From Diphasiastrum complanatum (lineage: Eukaryota > Streptophyta > Lycopodiopsida > Lycopodiales > Lycopodiaceae), in the NCBI GenBank assembly GCA_029204225.1, contig CM055095.1:44171184-44235183 (forward strand): a stretch of 64,000 bases of DNA. The letters are read 5' to 3'. Shown piece after piece: positions 23,620-36,254 of the stretch (the first letter of the stretch is position 1; each line of letters opens with the position of its first letter). The notes under the pieces are model-generated. The model was given only the letters and a program-made list of their open reading frames with translations, did not search any database and had not been told where the DNA came from. The position numbers and the translations under genes are program-made.

Positions 23620-24945
23620 GATGTTTGGCTGAAACTTGCTGACATTCTTGAGTTTTATGAAAAGGTTGAGGCCTATGCTGATTTTTTTAAAGAAAATATC
23701 CTTTATAGACTTTCTATTCATAATTCTGGAAAGCATAATCTGGTATGCAAGGATGACATTGCCTTAGGAAGGGAAATTAGATGGCTTTTGTCACACTTTT
23801 ACATTTGTGGTTTAGACAAAGCGCCAAATAGCCCTGTATTTTTATGTAAACGTTTGATGAGACTAGAGGCCTTAAAAAGACTGGAAAGTAAAGATTTTAT
23901 AGAGATTGATACACATTTTCATGACGTGATTAAAGAGATACACGAACAGATTTTTGTCTTTTTTCCATCTCTTGTGGTCCAACATATGTCACTTCCATTT
24001 CTGATGGGGATCTACAAGGCACATAAAGACACATTCAGATGGCTAAGCAACGCACATGCTTGTATTTTTACAGAATGCGCACTTATGGTGACCTATATTC
24101 TTTCTTCATGTATTGAGCCCCTACAACTCTTTTGCAAAAATAAACAACTTGAATTTTTTCTTCGTAGCGGTGCAAAGCCATCAGTTTTCTAGATTACAGA
24201 TGTATATGATTTTTCCATTAACTTACCAGAGGACCTATTCAGTGTCTTTTCAGCTGACATCACCAGGTGTTATGAGTCTATTCCTATCTTAGGGTCAAAT
24301 GGGTTACAAGACGTACTAAAAAAGTGATTAAAATTTCATTTAATCAGTTTGGGCTTACTTTTATCAGCTTTAAAAACTTCCCTTGTACACCAAAAAAAAA
24401 GAATCTGGTCTAAGTCTAGATATCTTAATAGTTTCTCCTTTAGTGTTGATGAGCTTATTTCCCTAAAGGACTGGCTGTCGCGAAGTATGCATGTTAGTTT
24501 AGCTAACAAAGTGTGGAGGCAGGTTTGTGGTATTCCAATGGGGTTCTCTTGTTCCCCTATTTGGTGCAATCTATACCTTTTTTTCTTTGAACTCGATTTT
24601 TGCACTAGACTGGCAAAATTGAATAGATGGGATATACTTGATAATTTCATATATCTCTTTAGATACATTGACAATATTTGTCTGATTAATGCACCTGATC
24701 CCCTTCTTTTTGTTGATACCAACGCTATAACCTCGTCTGATAACCCATTTTGGATCTACCCCATGCAATTTGTGGAAATTAAAGCTGAAATTTGCTGCTT
24801 TGCAAATTGCCATAATGGGATAGTATGTGGAACGAGGACTACTTTTTTTGACATGGAAATTATTGTGTCATCGGTCAAGTTTGCATCATTCTTTGTCACT
24901 AAATTTGATAAACGAATATCTCTCCCATTCGTCTTACGCATATAA
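23620..24945 (+). pseudogene. Penelope-like reverse transcriptase, nearly intact frame
   Basis: One frame runs for about 440 codons with only two stops (TAG 24190-24192, TGA 24325-24327). RT landmarks occur in order: GLDKAPNSPVFLCK ahead of the fingers; LPFLMGIYKAHK then FRWLSNA; motif A FSADITRCYESIP (Asp at 24256); motif B GIPMGFSCSP at 24529; motif C FRYIDNICLIN; and a YP-x-F-V-E-I segment. Motif C has Asn (24673-24675) where the second catalytic Asp of YIDD belongs. The K-x-H-K fingers motif, the GIPMG-CSP block and the DKA motif resemble the Penelope-like RTs common in invertebrates and reported in some green-lineage genomes. Copia, gypsy and LINE RTs differ clearly. The RT call is strong; the subfamily is inference. 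RT would copy element RNA at chromosomal nicks. Confidence 0.75.
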
Positions 24946-25378
24946 AGTCATTTTATCACAAATATTTCCTTTACTTTACATTTGTGATAATCCAAAGGAT
25001 GCTATGTAGCAAATGAAAATAGTGGTCGATACCTTTGTTAAAAATGGGTTTGATGAAAAAAGACTTCTATCATTGACTGGAAACTTTCTGGAGGGCTGCT
25101 TCCTTGGAGCCAGATGTTGTCCTTTAACAACTCGCTTCTTATTATGTAAGTTCGCCATGTGTTTTAGGTGTGCGACAGGTATAACCCCACTAGGTATACC
25201 TGTCGCACTACCTAGTGTGGTTGTCCTTCTTCGGGTGTTTGTTGGTGTATTGCTGCATATCTTGTTTCTTGTTGGTCTTTTTGTGGGTTGCCTTTATGTT
25301 GTTGGTTCCCTGATGACCTTTTTTTCGTGGCCTGTGTTTTTTAATTCTCTTCCTCTGGTTGTTTCTTTTGCTTTGTGA
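24946..25378 (+). pseudogene. C-terminal tail of the Penelope-like RT
   Basis: After a stop and a frame change, sequence continues with ISQIFPLLYICDNPKDAM, a stop, then VDTFVKNGFDEKRLL. Related RTs have a similar ISQ-x-Y-R-x-C...L-x-x-GF/GY segment after the palm (thumb region). The last part, to 25378, is hydrophobic and Val/Leu/Phe-rich and is probably read-through into 3' untranslated DNA. Confidence 0.5.
25170..25217 (+). other. Interlocked inverted repeats in the 3' region of the RT element
   Basis: GTGCGACAGGTAT (25170-25182) pairs perfectly with ATACCTGTCGCAC (25196-25208). CACTAGGTA (25188-25196) pairs perfectly with TACCTAGTG (25209-25217). The order is A-B-A'-B', so the two hairpins overlap in arrangement and share the base at 25196. 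No hammerhead core (CTGATGA...GAAA) was found nearby. It may be an RNA structure recognised by the element's RT. Confidence 0.6.
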
Positions 25379-25527
25379 TGGTACTTGGCTGACCTCTTGG
25401 TTCGGTTCGTTTGTTGTGGGCTTCGGGACGTTCGGGCCTTGGTGTTTTCTCCGTCATGGGACATGGTGCTCGTTACGATATTTCTTTTTGGCCTCTTAGT
25501 TTGTCTTGGTTGTACTTTTTGCCCCCT

Positions 25528-25631
<104 letters not shown>

Positions 25632-25735
25632 CTTTTGCTGTTCCTGGCTTCTGCTATGAGCCTTGCTTTTTCACGTGCTTTTGCCTGGTGTGTCGGCTGG
25701 ATGGAGGCGCTTTTATGGTGGTTGGTGGGCGCTTA

Positions 25736-25849
25736 TTTATCTTTCTCATGGCCCATATTGCTATCTCAACAAGAGGATCAAATACTATGATATAATGAAA
25801 GTTCTCAAACTAGTAACTATATAATTTAGAAGTTGATTGAGGAATCATC
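25736..25849 (+). repeat. Left arm of a perfect 114-bp inverted repeat
   Basis: From TTTATCTTTCTCATGG to GAGGAATCATC, this segment is identical, base for base, to the reverse complement of 33618-33731. The match stops sharply at both ends. The enclosed interval is 7,768 bp. The arm has no long ORF and no TG...CA ends. Confidence 0.9.
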
Positions 25850-26839
25850 AAAATATCTTCTAGACAACTTACTATACCATCAGATCATGCACAAAGATGT
25901 TATAAAGGCTTCTTTATTGCCTTGATTGAGGAGTTATTGATAGAAAATTGGAAGACTTCATTGACATAGCTCATATATGCCTTAATACATAAAGTAGACC
26001 TCCAAAGCTACAATAAGTGTCAACTATGACTATCTAATCGATTGCAAGCATGCCATAGCATAACATAGTAAGCATGAAGAGGAAATGCATCACATTGTGT
26101 TTATCTTACATAGAACGAAAACTACATAGGATGTTTCTATTAATCCTTTTCATACCATAAGAGATTGAATTGCTTAAAAAGCAATCTCAAAGTGAAGGAA
26201 AACATATTACGAGTAACACAAGACGACAAAGATAGCAAAGCCTAAAGTTAAAGACTAAACGAAAACCGTTAAGCCGTAGCAAAAAACCATCACATTGATC
26301 AGAACGTTTGAGTAATAAGTAGCATCATAATAATATCTTAAATGTGAAATTTAATGTCCATCATAATAGTGCAAGTTTACACAAAAAAAACAGCTCATCA
26401 TCAAGCAACTTCTCTAAATCCACTAGAACATAAAGTTTTCAACAAAAGTAGAAGCTTTTTGATTGCATTCGCAGTCATCCTTTTTTTGGCACTGTGACAT
26501 GAAGTCAACATTAGTAACATTGCCCATAGTAATAAATTTATTTGTGGGTGTGTGTGTGTGTGTGTGTGTGTGAAAATTACATTGGAGTATGGACTGAATA
26601 TTGATGGTAGGATGTAGCATTGTTTTCATTGGTTGTACTAATTCATATAATACAGGTAGAGTTGACATGAGAGAAAATGTTAGGTATAACCTCAACAACC
26701 ATTGCATGTGGTAATAAAAGCAGCCTATTGATGCTTATCTACTACGAAACTTGAGTACCAAGCCGTTAGTCATGCCATACATGATGCCAAATGGTTGAAA
26801 TGCTTGATTGCAAATCACAAGTACAACTATAATCACATG
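25850..26839. other. Non-coding stretch with a GT microsatellite
   Basis: AT-rich sequence with no recognisable gene. A (GT)n run of about 25 bp lies at 26545-26571. One ORF across it is low in complexity. Confidence 0.6.
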
Positions 26840-27125
26840 TCACAATCAAAGTTGCATAAGAATTCAATACTTCATGCACAAAACATATAGTGGTACATCA
26901 TTTTGTGTAAAAGAAGATCCAAGAGTAAGTCATAGAAATAGTGGTTTGCATGCATAATGACCAAATTGTAGATATATTTCCTAAAGCTCTGGGAATAGAT
27001 AAGTTTGAAAAGTTTTGTATGTTAATAATAAGAAATAATATAGCTGAGCACTAAGGGACAATGTTAGAATGTATTGCTCAATTTAGTGCATTTTTTGGAT
27101 TTTCTACACTAGATGCTTTAAGTTG
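26840..27125 (+). pseudogene. Copia 3' end: RNase H tail and LTR start
   Basis: Degraded matches to the end of Copia pol are visible, including QIVDIFPKALGIDKFEKF near 26965-27020. They are followed by AAGGGACA and then TGTTAGAATGTATTGC at 27064, which is the position of a polypurine tract and LTR start. Another Copia piece takes over by about 27130. Confidence 0.6.
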
Positions 27126-27129
27126 AATC

Positions 27130-27790
27130 TTTCTAAATAATTTGACATGACAGATCTAGGACTAGTTCATTAACTGCTTGGTATTCAGATCCTTCATGAT
27201 CGAACCAAAAAAACATTCTTTTGAAGCCAATAGAGGTATATGCAAAACATTCTAGAGAAATTCAGAATGCTCGACTCAAAGCCAATTGATTTGCCAATGG
27301 ATCTCGAACTTAAACTCAATAGAGATTGTGTCCTTCAATAGATGCTGAGATTTTTAACATGAAAAAATTATCCATACCACTCACTTATCGGTTCACTGAT
27401 GTATGTGACGGTGTGCACTAGACCTGATCGGGCATATATAGTAAGCACATTTTCTCAATTCATGTTGAACCTAGGAATCCAACATTGGAAAGCACTCAAA
27501 AGAGTGATGCAATATATTCAAGTGACAAAGAACCAAGTTCTTTGTTATGCTGGTAACTCTGCTACAACTTTATGTTTATTCTGCTATTCTAATTCAGATT
27601 AGGGAGGAAGTCTACTTTCGAATATTATTTCTACCTATAGTTTGCACTTGTTTCTTGGAATAGCAAAAAGCCAAAGTCAATCTCATTATCTTCGATTGAG
27701 ACCGAATATGTAGCAACAACACAAGCAACTAAGGAAGCCATCTAGCTGAGGTTTCTTCTACAGGACTCCTGAACTTCAACCAAATTAACT
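27130..27790 (+). pseudogene. Copia RT C-terminus and RNase H fragment
   Basis: With stops and shifts the plus strand encodes a DMTDLG segment, SLMYVTVCTRPDRAYIVSTF at 27390-27450, then CYAGNSATTLCLF and a degraded RNase H end. The last part closely resembles element A at 20349-20618 (CYSGNSATTLCIF), so both derive from one Copia family. Confidence 0.75.
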
Positions 27791-27824
27791 CAACTACCAT
27801 CTATTGTGAGAACATCAGCTGAAG

Positions 27825-28140
27825 ATGGTAACTATAAGAATTATTATATCTATTGCACGCTATTTCAAGTGGAGGATGTTCCAACTTGATGTTTCTAATG
27901 CCTTCCTCAATGGCTACCTAGAGGAAGAAATTTATATGGAGCAACCCGAGGGCTTTATCAAAGAAGGTGATGAATCCAATGTGTGTCTCTTACAAAAGTC
28001 TTTATGGGCTTAAGCAAGCCCCAAGTTCTTGGTATGCAATGCTCAATTCATATCTTATCTCACTTGGATTCAATCTAAGTGCATATGATCCATCTTTGAA
28101 TATATAATTTGTAAATAGCAATCTTGTTATTATCATCTTG
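27825..28140 (+). pseudogene. Copia RT fragment of another family
   Basis: The frame contains FQLDVSNAFLNGYLEEEIYM, then QPEGF, and after a one-base shift SLYGLKQAP. These are standard Copia RT motifs. It abuts the preceding fragment without a linker and continues into unrecognised sequence at 28141-29028. Confidence 0.8.
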
Positions 28141-29149
<1,009 letters not shown>

Positions 29150-29406
29150 TCTCTTTTGTTTGCTATGCTTATGCTCTAGTGTGGCTACTAGTGTATAGAG
29201 TGTTTTCTTGTGTGTAGTATGCTTAGGGTTTGGATCTTGCTTATGGTATGGGACATAAGTAGGGTTTGGATCTTGAGTGTGCTATGGTTTGTGGTGGTAT
29301 GCTTGTGATTAGTTATTGGTTAGCACGGGGGTGCTAGATTCGCCAAGTTGCAGGATTGCATGTGCTAGCTAGCTATGGTTGGGTGGTGAATACTTGAGGC
29401 CACTTG

Positions 29407-30603
29407 TTATCTACCTTTGTGATTAAGATTAGGGACATAGGTGGAGGCGAGATCCATGGAGGCTTGAAGGTCCTTACTTGTAGGTGGAGGCATCCTATCT
29501 TGGAGCTTGCAGGTTATTTGGAGGACCTTTGGAGGCACTACCTTTGGATTAGGAGGACTTCTTGACTTCATTTGTAAAATTTCTGGTTCTTTCTCTTCAT
29601 GTTCACGATAAGCTTTTGGTAACATAATCACAACAGCATCCAAAGTATAGCATTTGAAATGCTCGATCATATCATGATGGACTTCTTCAGATTGTTCTTT
29701 TTCATAAGGATTGATCTTGGATCTTCGTTTAGCTTTCTTGGCAGGAATCAATCGTGGAGGTGATGACTTTCTTGAAGATGTGTTCTTATTTGAAGGTGAT
29801 GACTTCCTTGATGGTGATTTCTTGCAAGAACTTTGACTTGAAGAATCATCCTTGATCTTCCTTTTTCCTTTATCCAATAAAGGTGGTTCATTCTTATAAT
29901 CAACCTTTCGAGATGATTTTTCCCATTTCAGGACCGTATTATAGTGTTGCTTAGCTTGTCTCTTCGTCAAAGGTCCTGCAACTTTTCCTTCCTTCAATAC
30001 AATTGCTTTTGGCGGTTTTATTGTTGGTTCATCAAGAATATTTCGGACTCCGAATCTCGTAGGATCTATGTGATTTAATATCTGTTCATTTGTAAGCTCT
30101 GGATCTTCATCATAAGTCAGAGTGTAACTAATATTAATTAGTTCATCTTCAATCAGATTTGGAATTGGATCTGTTGATATCCAAGCTACGTTCATCATAT
30201 TCAATGGAAAAGTGATATGTGTATCCAAAGTTCGATCTGGTAAAGGAATCTCGCTCAATTCGGATTGATTATCTCGTTGACACATATAGCCTGCTGTACA
30301 ATCCACTATTGCAAGAGCTTGGTTTCAATTGACAATATCAGTTTGAGAGTCATAGTGAACTCCCAGAGTTAATTGTTGATCACATGTATGATCCGTTGTT
30401 GATTAATCATCATCCCCTTTTTGGACTACTGGCTTGATAGTCCAAGTGACTGGATCAACTTTGACTGCATGTTTACGATTCTCGAAAGCGATTTTTTCGG
30501 TGCCCCAATTATGAATTACTTGCACAACTCTTAACCATGGGCGACCCAATAAGACACGATATACATTCGGTGCGTTAGGTAAGTCACTCTTATCGACCTA
30601 GAA
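29407..30603 (-). pseudogene. Gypsy-like pol fragment with a charged linker domain
   Basis: One minus-strand frame runs from about 30603 to 29407 with two stops near 30405 and 30328. It first has RVLLGRPWL (30551-30530) and IHNWGTEKIAF, the end of the retropepsin-like domain of Ty3/gypsy pol. A 299-residue open part follows: an acidic section, a Ser/Lys-rich tract (DDSSSQSSCKKSPSRKSSP) and a basic KKAKRRSK patch, then a Pro-rich end. The reverse transcriptase that should follow is absent. The serine-rich part looks like a disordered linker. It is not a host gene by any mark I can see. Confidence 0.6.
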
Positions 30604-30813
30604 AGAAGCAAAAACAATGGAGTCCATAAAATTATTAAATGATGACTCCTACTTGTACCATTTATTCTCCATTTTGACAACTATAAATGTAATAATTGAG
30701 CTTTGAGACGATTGCTTCACATCACTTTTTTTTGCCCATCTACTACACATTAATTTCTGCTCCACACTGTCACATATTTTGCTTCTCTCACTCACCTAGT
30801 CTTTGTGCCACTT

Positions 30814-31260
30814 GTTGAATTTCACACGTGTGGGACTCCCCAAAAGTGTGTTTATGATCTCCTAAGATGTGGTGATTGCACAAAGATCAAGCATAGATTG
30901 AAATCCAAGATCTATATAAAAAATCGAAGGCAAGAGCACTACGTAACATGCATATATCAAACACCAAAGTTCTTTCACACGTGTGGAAACTTGTGGACGA
31001 AAAAACTATGTGTGGAAAAGCCTTGCTCTCGGGTAGAGAGAGAATCCAACATCAAAGACTCGGGTAGAGAGAGAAAGCCAAAATAGCTCAAAATGGAGAA
31101 ACTCTCATTAACTCCAAAAAACTTGATTACAAATGAACCTATCACACTCTCTAATAGGAACTCGAGGTGGGGAGAGCTTGATTGTGATTGGACCTCTTTT
31201 TCTCCTCCTCTAAATTTGATTGGTTGAGTGACTTGTAAGCCCTCAAACTTGATTGGACCA
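30814..31260. repeat. Degenerate LTR related to the one at 56929-57330
   Basis: The two segments share, in order, TTCACAC(A/G)TGTG, GATCTCCTAA(G/T)ATGTG, GATTGCACA, AAGGCAAGAGCAC and GGGTAGAGAGAGAA. Divergence is high and ends are unclear here. It is probably a solo or truncated LTR of the same Copia family. Confidence 0.6.
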
Positions 31261-31318
31261 AATTGGTGAAAATCTCTCTTTTGCACGTCGATCATTGCAT
31301 CTTAAAAAAAAGATAAAC

Positions 31319-31998
31319 ATGTTAAACCAAAGCATGCCAAAAATAGTGGTTACTCCATTTCATATCAATGAAGTGTATTGCTCGAAAGGAGAATGTCTAG
31401 CTTATGACAATTCCAACAATCTGTTTATTGAAATTAATTAGTTGCTAACATTCATAATAGGATTTTATAGTATTACTAATGAGAGTGTAAATAACAAGCT
31501 AATAGTTGTCCTCAAATTAGATGAGTCTGAAATCATAAAGGGACAAAAAATGGAGAGACTTACTCTTACAGTCATGAATGGAGCACTTTCAAATTCAGAA
31601 TACCAGCACGGACTCAACTTCAGTGTTCAATCAGAAAATGATATTTGGTGGTTGGCAACATTTCAGGTATAGTTGCTCTATTGCAATTTCTATATGGATA
31701 CTCATTTTTATGTTGATTTTATGATGCAACAATATTTTGTCTCTCTTAGGTGTTGAAAGAAGACCATGACATTCTCTCATGGATATTTAGTAGAACATCA
31801 TATCATGCCATCATCAGAAGTCATATGGAGAGAGTTCCACTTATTGTTCCAAGCATTGGCAATTTTGACATAGAGTGGCATTTGGTAGGAGATCTAAAGA
31901 TGTTAAAGTGTATGTTCAACGTCTCTCATGGAGCTAATTCGAAGCACCCTTGTCTGTATTTCATGAAGACATCAAAAGACATGACAAGGAGTACATGA
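31319..31998 (+). CDS. Unrecognised gene fragment, transposase-like pattern
   Basis: Two blocks can be joined across a GT...AG gap at about 31669-31749. The first contains KMERLTLTVMNGAL and ends NDIWWLATFQ; the second starts VLKEDHDILSWIF. Near the end it reads FDIEWHLVGDLKMLKCM, then SHGANSKHPCLYFMKT. An Asp-Leu-Lys stretch followed by G-A-x-S-x-x-P-C-x-Y recalls uncharacterised transposase-like proteins in which a catalytic Asp precedes a zinc ligand, but I cannot name a family. A stop precedes the first block. It lies inside the 114-bp inverted repeat. Confidence 0.35.
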
Positions 31999-32160
31999 AT
32001 ATCAAGAGATCGAGAAGATCCAAATTGGAAATCCGTACTACCAATTCCAAGTTCTAATGTTCATATTTGTACATTACATGCAGAGGTGCTATAATAGAAA
32101 AAATAATATATCTTCAAATATTATTTGCATGAAATACCAAGCCAAAATCATCTTCAAAGC

Positions 32161-32519
32161 AAGCCATTTCCAGATTAGAGGATGTTTTGTCTAAAGCGGG
32201 CTTACATAAAGGCCATGTTAAAACAAAAAAAGATGATAAGCTCTCAGATAAATCAAGAAATATTCCATGCAAACCGGGCATTAGTGGCTCTAAAGCTCAA
32301 AAATTCTTATCAAACTACTCTGGAAAAGAATCTAGAATTGAATACTCAGTTTGGAAAGAGACAATAGCTACAACTCAAGATTTTGAGGATCGAGGTTCAA
32401 CTCGCCTACTCAAAGCAGAAGTATGGAAAAAGCTTGACAACATGGTGAAACATTTAAGAAAAGATAAATTTTCAAATAATGATGTGCTTATCTCATTATT
32501 CTTGAAGAACTTCAAATAA
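32161..32519 (+). CDS. Unrecognised basic ORF, possibly the same gene
   Basis: The 110-aa frame starts MSKAGLHKGHVKTKKDDKLS and ends KHLRKDKFSNNDVLISLFL. It is Lys/Ser-rich. It follows the fragment at 31319-31998 on the same strand, so it may be its C-terminal part or a second exon. No domain is recognised. Confidence 0.3.
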
Positions 32520-32586
32520 TGTCCCAGTGCATGTCTCATAAAAATTCACTAGTCGAAGATCATTTTGGCGTTACACATCATGTAAC

Positions 32587-33366
32587 TTAATTCAAAAAAG
32601 AACTTACACATTCAACTTGGTCTTCACTTATGATTGCCTCACTATCAATATTGTGGCCTCCTCTCGTAGTCAGAGAGCTTGAAGTATATACAGAGAGCTC
32701 CGGGAAGCCAAATTGAATTGTTTGAAACTCATCTTCACTAGGACGATCAGCTTCATTTCTATGAACTTGATCAACAACCATCTTTAAGCAATCTTTTCTT
32801 GACAAAAATTGATCATTGACTAGATCATCCACTCATGAGAGAAGATCATCAACCTCATAATCAATTAAGTCAAAAAATTCATCTAAATCTTTGCTTAAAA
32901 TACAAAGGGCTTCAGCTTCTGTGAAGTCAAAAAGATCAGAAATATCCGATAAAGTTAAATAAGAATCATTATTGATAATATAAGTAGGGAGACTAATCAA
33001 AGTCTTGCAATTAGAGGGCAAAGAGGTAGTAGAAGGAGAACATATAAATAAAGCGCTATATTAGGCAAGATCTAAATATGAACAATCATCATTATATACA
33101 ATGGTATTAAGAAGAAATGGATCCAAATCAACAGGTTTAGATTTTGTAGTTTTGACACTACTTGAAAAACCGATCTCAGAAGTAGATGTTGATGCAACAT
33201 CAGAACTATCATCAATATTTATCAAAAGAAAAAAAACAAATGTTGAATGGAATTCCAAAAATCTGCACTTCTTATCCTGCAGAGGGCAACTATCTACAGA
33301 TTTGAAATCATCATGCAACATCCTATCAAGTTTTGATTTATCTTTATTTTTGTCAATGTTCACCAA
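32587..33366 (-). pseudogene. Unrecognised acidic protein, two in-frame stops
   Basis: Three consecutive open stretches (33366-33061, 33021-32833, 32832-32587) share one frame and are separated only by stop codons. All are rich in Asp, Glu, Ser and Leu; for example SDISDLFDFTEAEALCIL, then KDLDEFFDLIDYEVDDLL. The shared frame suggests one acidic protein of about 260 residues with recent nonsense changes, read toward the ORFs on the plus strand. Function unknown. It starts about 250 bp inside the right arm of the inverted repeat. Confidence 0.4.
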
Positions 33367-33617
33367 GTCCTAATAATGTATTTCTTATTCTGAGATTTGT
33401 AGAAAGGTGGATTTATGCAAGACTTGAATCTAAGATAAATCTCAAAAAAGGCCTCTACACCAGGACCTTGGGTGACAAAAGTAGTCAGTATTATTAGTAA
33501 TTCCAAATTCTCGAAGAAGAGAGAGATGAGTAGTCTCAAATCTAGACATTTCTACGAAAATAGAGAATAGTGGCAATAAATAGAACAATAAGTTTTCTCC
33601 TTGAAAGAAGATCTTTG

Positions 33618-33731
33618 GATGATTCCTCAATCAACTTCTAAATTATATAGTTACTAGTTTGAGAACTTTCATTATATCATAGTATTTGATCCTCTTGTTG
33701 AGATAGCAATATGGGCCATGAGAAAGATAAA
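33618..33731 (-). repeat. Right arm of the perfect 114-bp inverted repeat
   Basis: It is identical to the reverse complement of 25736-25849. Just outside it reads GACCCTTGT, and just outside the left arm GGCGCTTAT. These 9-mers agree at 6 of 9 positions, so a target-site duplication is not convincing. Confidence 0.9.
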
Positions 33732-36240
33732 GACCCTTGTTGAGTAAGTATTGTGTCAAGGCAAGTTCTTAACTAGGTAGACACACCATACCCAGAAGCA
33801 ACAAGTATGAATAAATGAAAACTTTCTAACACTTGATACATGATGGTATCAAAAGTCATATTGGCCTAATGCTTGGAGTTTCTATATAAGAGTTTGTATA
33901 CCCTTATATCATATGTATACTCTTGTATAATATATACCCTTATATCATATACAAACTACATAATTTGAAATAATCCCTCTCTTAATTTATTACTTCTATA
34001 AACTTTAATGACATTCTTTGTAAGCCATGCTCAAAAGAGAATATACTTGATTGATACCGCAAACAAACGAGTGTTTACTCTCACAAAGGCCTGACATTGA
34101 CAAGTATAGAAAAAATTAAAAGCATAGTGTGTAGAGCCAATAGGGGCATCAAAACATCCAAATATGAAAATGCCCTAACCCAACATGTATTATAAAAGTG
34201 TGAAAACACCACATTGTTAGTGATGATAACTTTGAAGAGATCTCCCGATAAATTGAATACCAACATGTTTGAGGATCAAGTTTATATGGGAAGTTGGCCA
34301 CTAGGCCTTAGAGCTACATGTAGTCGGTTGACATCATTTGCAAGCATTCTATCTTGAGATGCTAGGAAATCTCATTGGCAACTTTCTATTATATGAACAC
34401 AAGATAAGTACAACATTAGAAGTAAGATATTAGGTTAGAAATTCAAGCTTAAAAAAAAAGTATTAGCAAAGTGACACTGATTTTGATGAAGTTTGAGGTT
34501 GAAAATTTTCAACAGAGGACTTTGCTTCTTTCAAGGCCTAAGGCCAAGACTTCATCAAGATTCTTCATGTGTTTGGAGTTAGTTTCCTATCAAATGTTCA
34601 CGATCAAATTTCCAATCATCAAATCTGAGTTTGTTTTTTATTGTTGCCACATTGCAATCTTGGCAACATTCCTTAGTCTTCCACATGTAAGCTCATTTAA
34701 TTCTACTTTGTAGAAAAAAATTGGCAATAATTTTCATATCTCAAAGGCCTATATGCTCTTTAAATCTTGTTACAACAACTATAGCTTGTCAAAATTGCAT
34801 TTTGGTCAACACCACCAGCATTTGAAAGTTTGCTATCATGCCTTCCACAATATCAAGTGACAAGTAATGTTCCAACTTCAAATAGTCATCTTTTGGAAGA
34901 GTTGTGTGCTTTCAAAAATAGTCAAATGCTCTTATACCTATTATTCAAGACATGCAATTGCAAATGCATGCCTCTACTTATATTCCGACCACGCATGATC
35001 TTGTATTTGAGAACTCTATATTAGTAAATCAAAATTTCCTTTGGTCAAGCAATGGCATAGAGAGCATTTATATGACTTTAAGAAGAGTTTTGTTCGTATA
35101 ATGCAAACATCATTTCAAATGAGAAACACTAAATTTCATGGACCCATGCTTTATTCCTCAAATTTTACATGGCAATGGCAAGAATTCCCAAAGGAGCTCG
35201 AATTCTAGGACAAAGGGTGAGGTGGTAGTCGTGGGTTACCAACAACTATGAACAAGTGCATCTGCATCCATTTTGAGTTTTCGGAATAATTCGCATCGAT
35301 GACTAGCTTAGGGCTCAAAAAAGTAAACTAAGGGGCTCCAGTTTCTTTCAGCAAAACCTTCAATACTTGACGTACTGGAGGCTCTTTTCTCATTCTCTCC
35401 CTCTCCTTATCCATAAAATTTTCTATTTACAATCAATCTATGTACAAGTTTGCTCTGCATTTTGAAGTAAATGTTTGCACTGCGTATCAACAAATGCAAC
35501 TTGCATGAAGCTTTTGCTCACCGAACTTGTGATTACAAGGAGAAATGATCATCACTTTCTCCTAGATTTCATGTTTCTGAAGCTCATCGATTAAATTTGT
35601 GATTGTAAGTTCAAAGGAGCCCATTGATCATCAATCCATCATGAACTCGCAAGCTGATAATTGACTCACTTTTGTAAAAGCATAGCAATTAAACGAGCGA
35701 AACTTTGTTCATAACTTGTTTGATACATTAGCCAATGTGCATCGATAAAAGATGAAGGAATGAAAACTCTAGATGGACTGGGCACCCACTAGTCAAATGC
35801 AAGCCCCATCCCAGAGTTTTTTTGGTATAAATTTGATCCAGGCTGTAACTTGAAAAGGATTCTAAATCCAAAATCATGGCATTATGCATTCTATTCCAAG
35901 CACCATCAAAGGCTGAAGCCCTAAGAAAGTCTCCCATAGAACATCAAATTGCGATTGCATGCCAAGGGGAGACTCAAATTCTGGTCAATCCAAAGGGGCT
36001 CACAGTGCTGAATCACTTGACCAACCATTTTTAGCTGTGGACTCCAAGTTGGAAGATCCCCAAGATGTTCAAACCGAGAGATCTCTCACCAACACCAAAT
36101 AAATAAGGTGTGATCATTCATGGTGGCAGGCTTCAATAAGTCATATCAGCTAATAAAAAAGTACATAACCTTCATACTGGGCTCAGGAGATAACAATAAG
36201 CCATATCCTCAGGAGGCCGGATTTGTCCATGATACACTTA
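33732..36240. other. Intergenic stretch, no gene seen
   Basis: About 2.5 kb of AT-rich DNA lies between the inverted repeat and the 3' end of MMT. Several ORFs of 60-80 codons occur, but none has a motif. No LTR end, tRNA or microsatellite of note was seen. Confidence 0.5.
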
Positions 36241-36248
36241 CATGTATT

Positions 36249-36254
36249 TTTATT
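36249..36254 (-). terminator. MMT: Candidate poly-A signal of MMT
   Basis: AATAAA on the minus strand lies about 105 nt after the MMT stop codon, within a GAAATAATAAAAATAC context. The distance suits a plant 3' UTR. Confidence 0.4.

Noticed and set aside
25290-25330. Hammerhead ribozyme core suggested by CTGATGAC near 25307
   Set aside because: There is no matching GAAA segment or closing stems, so only a partial chance match.
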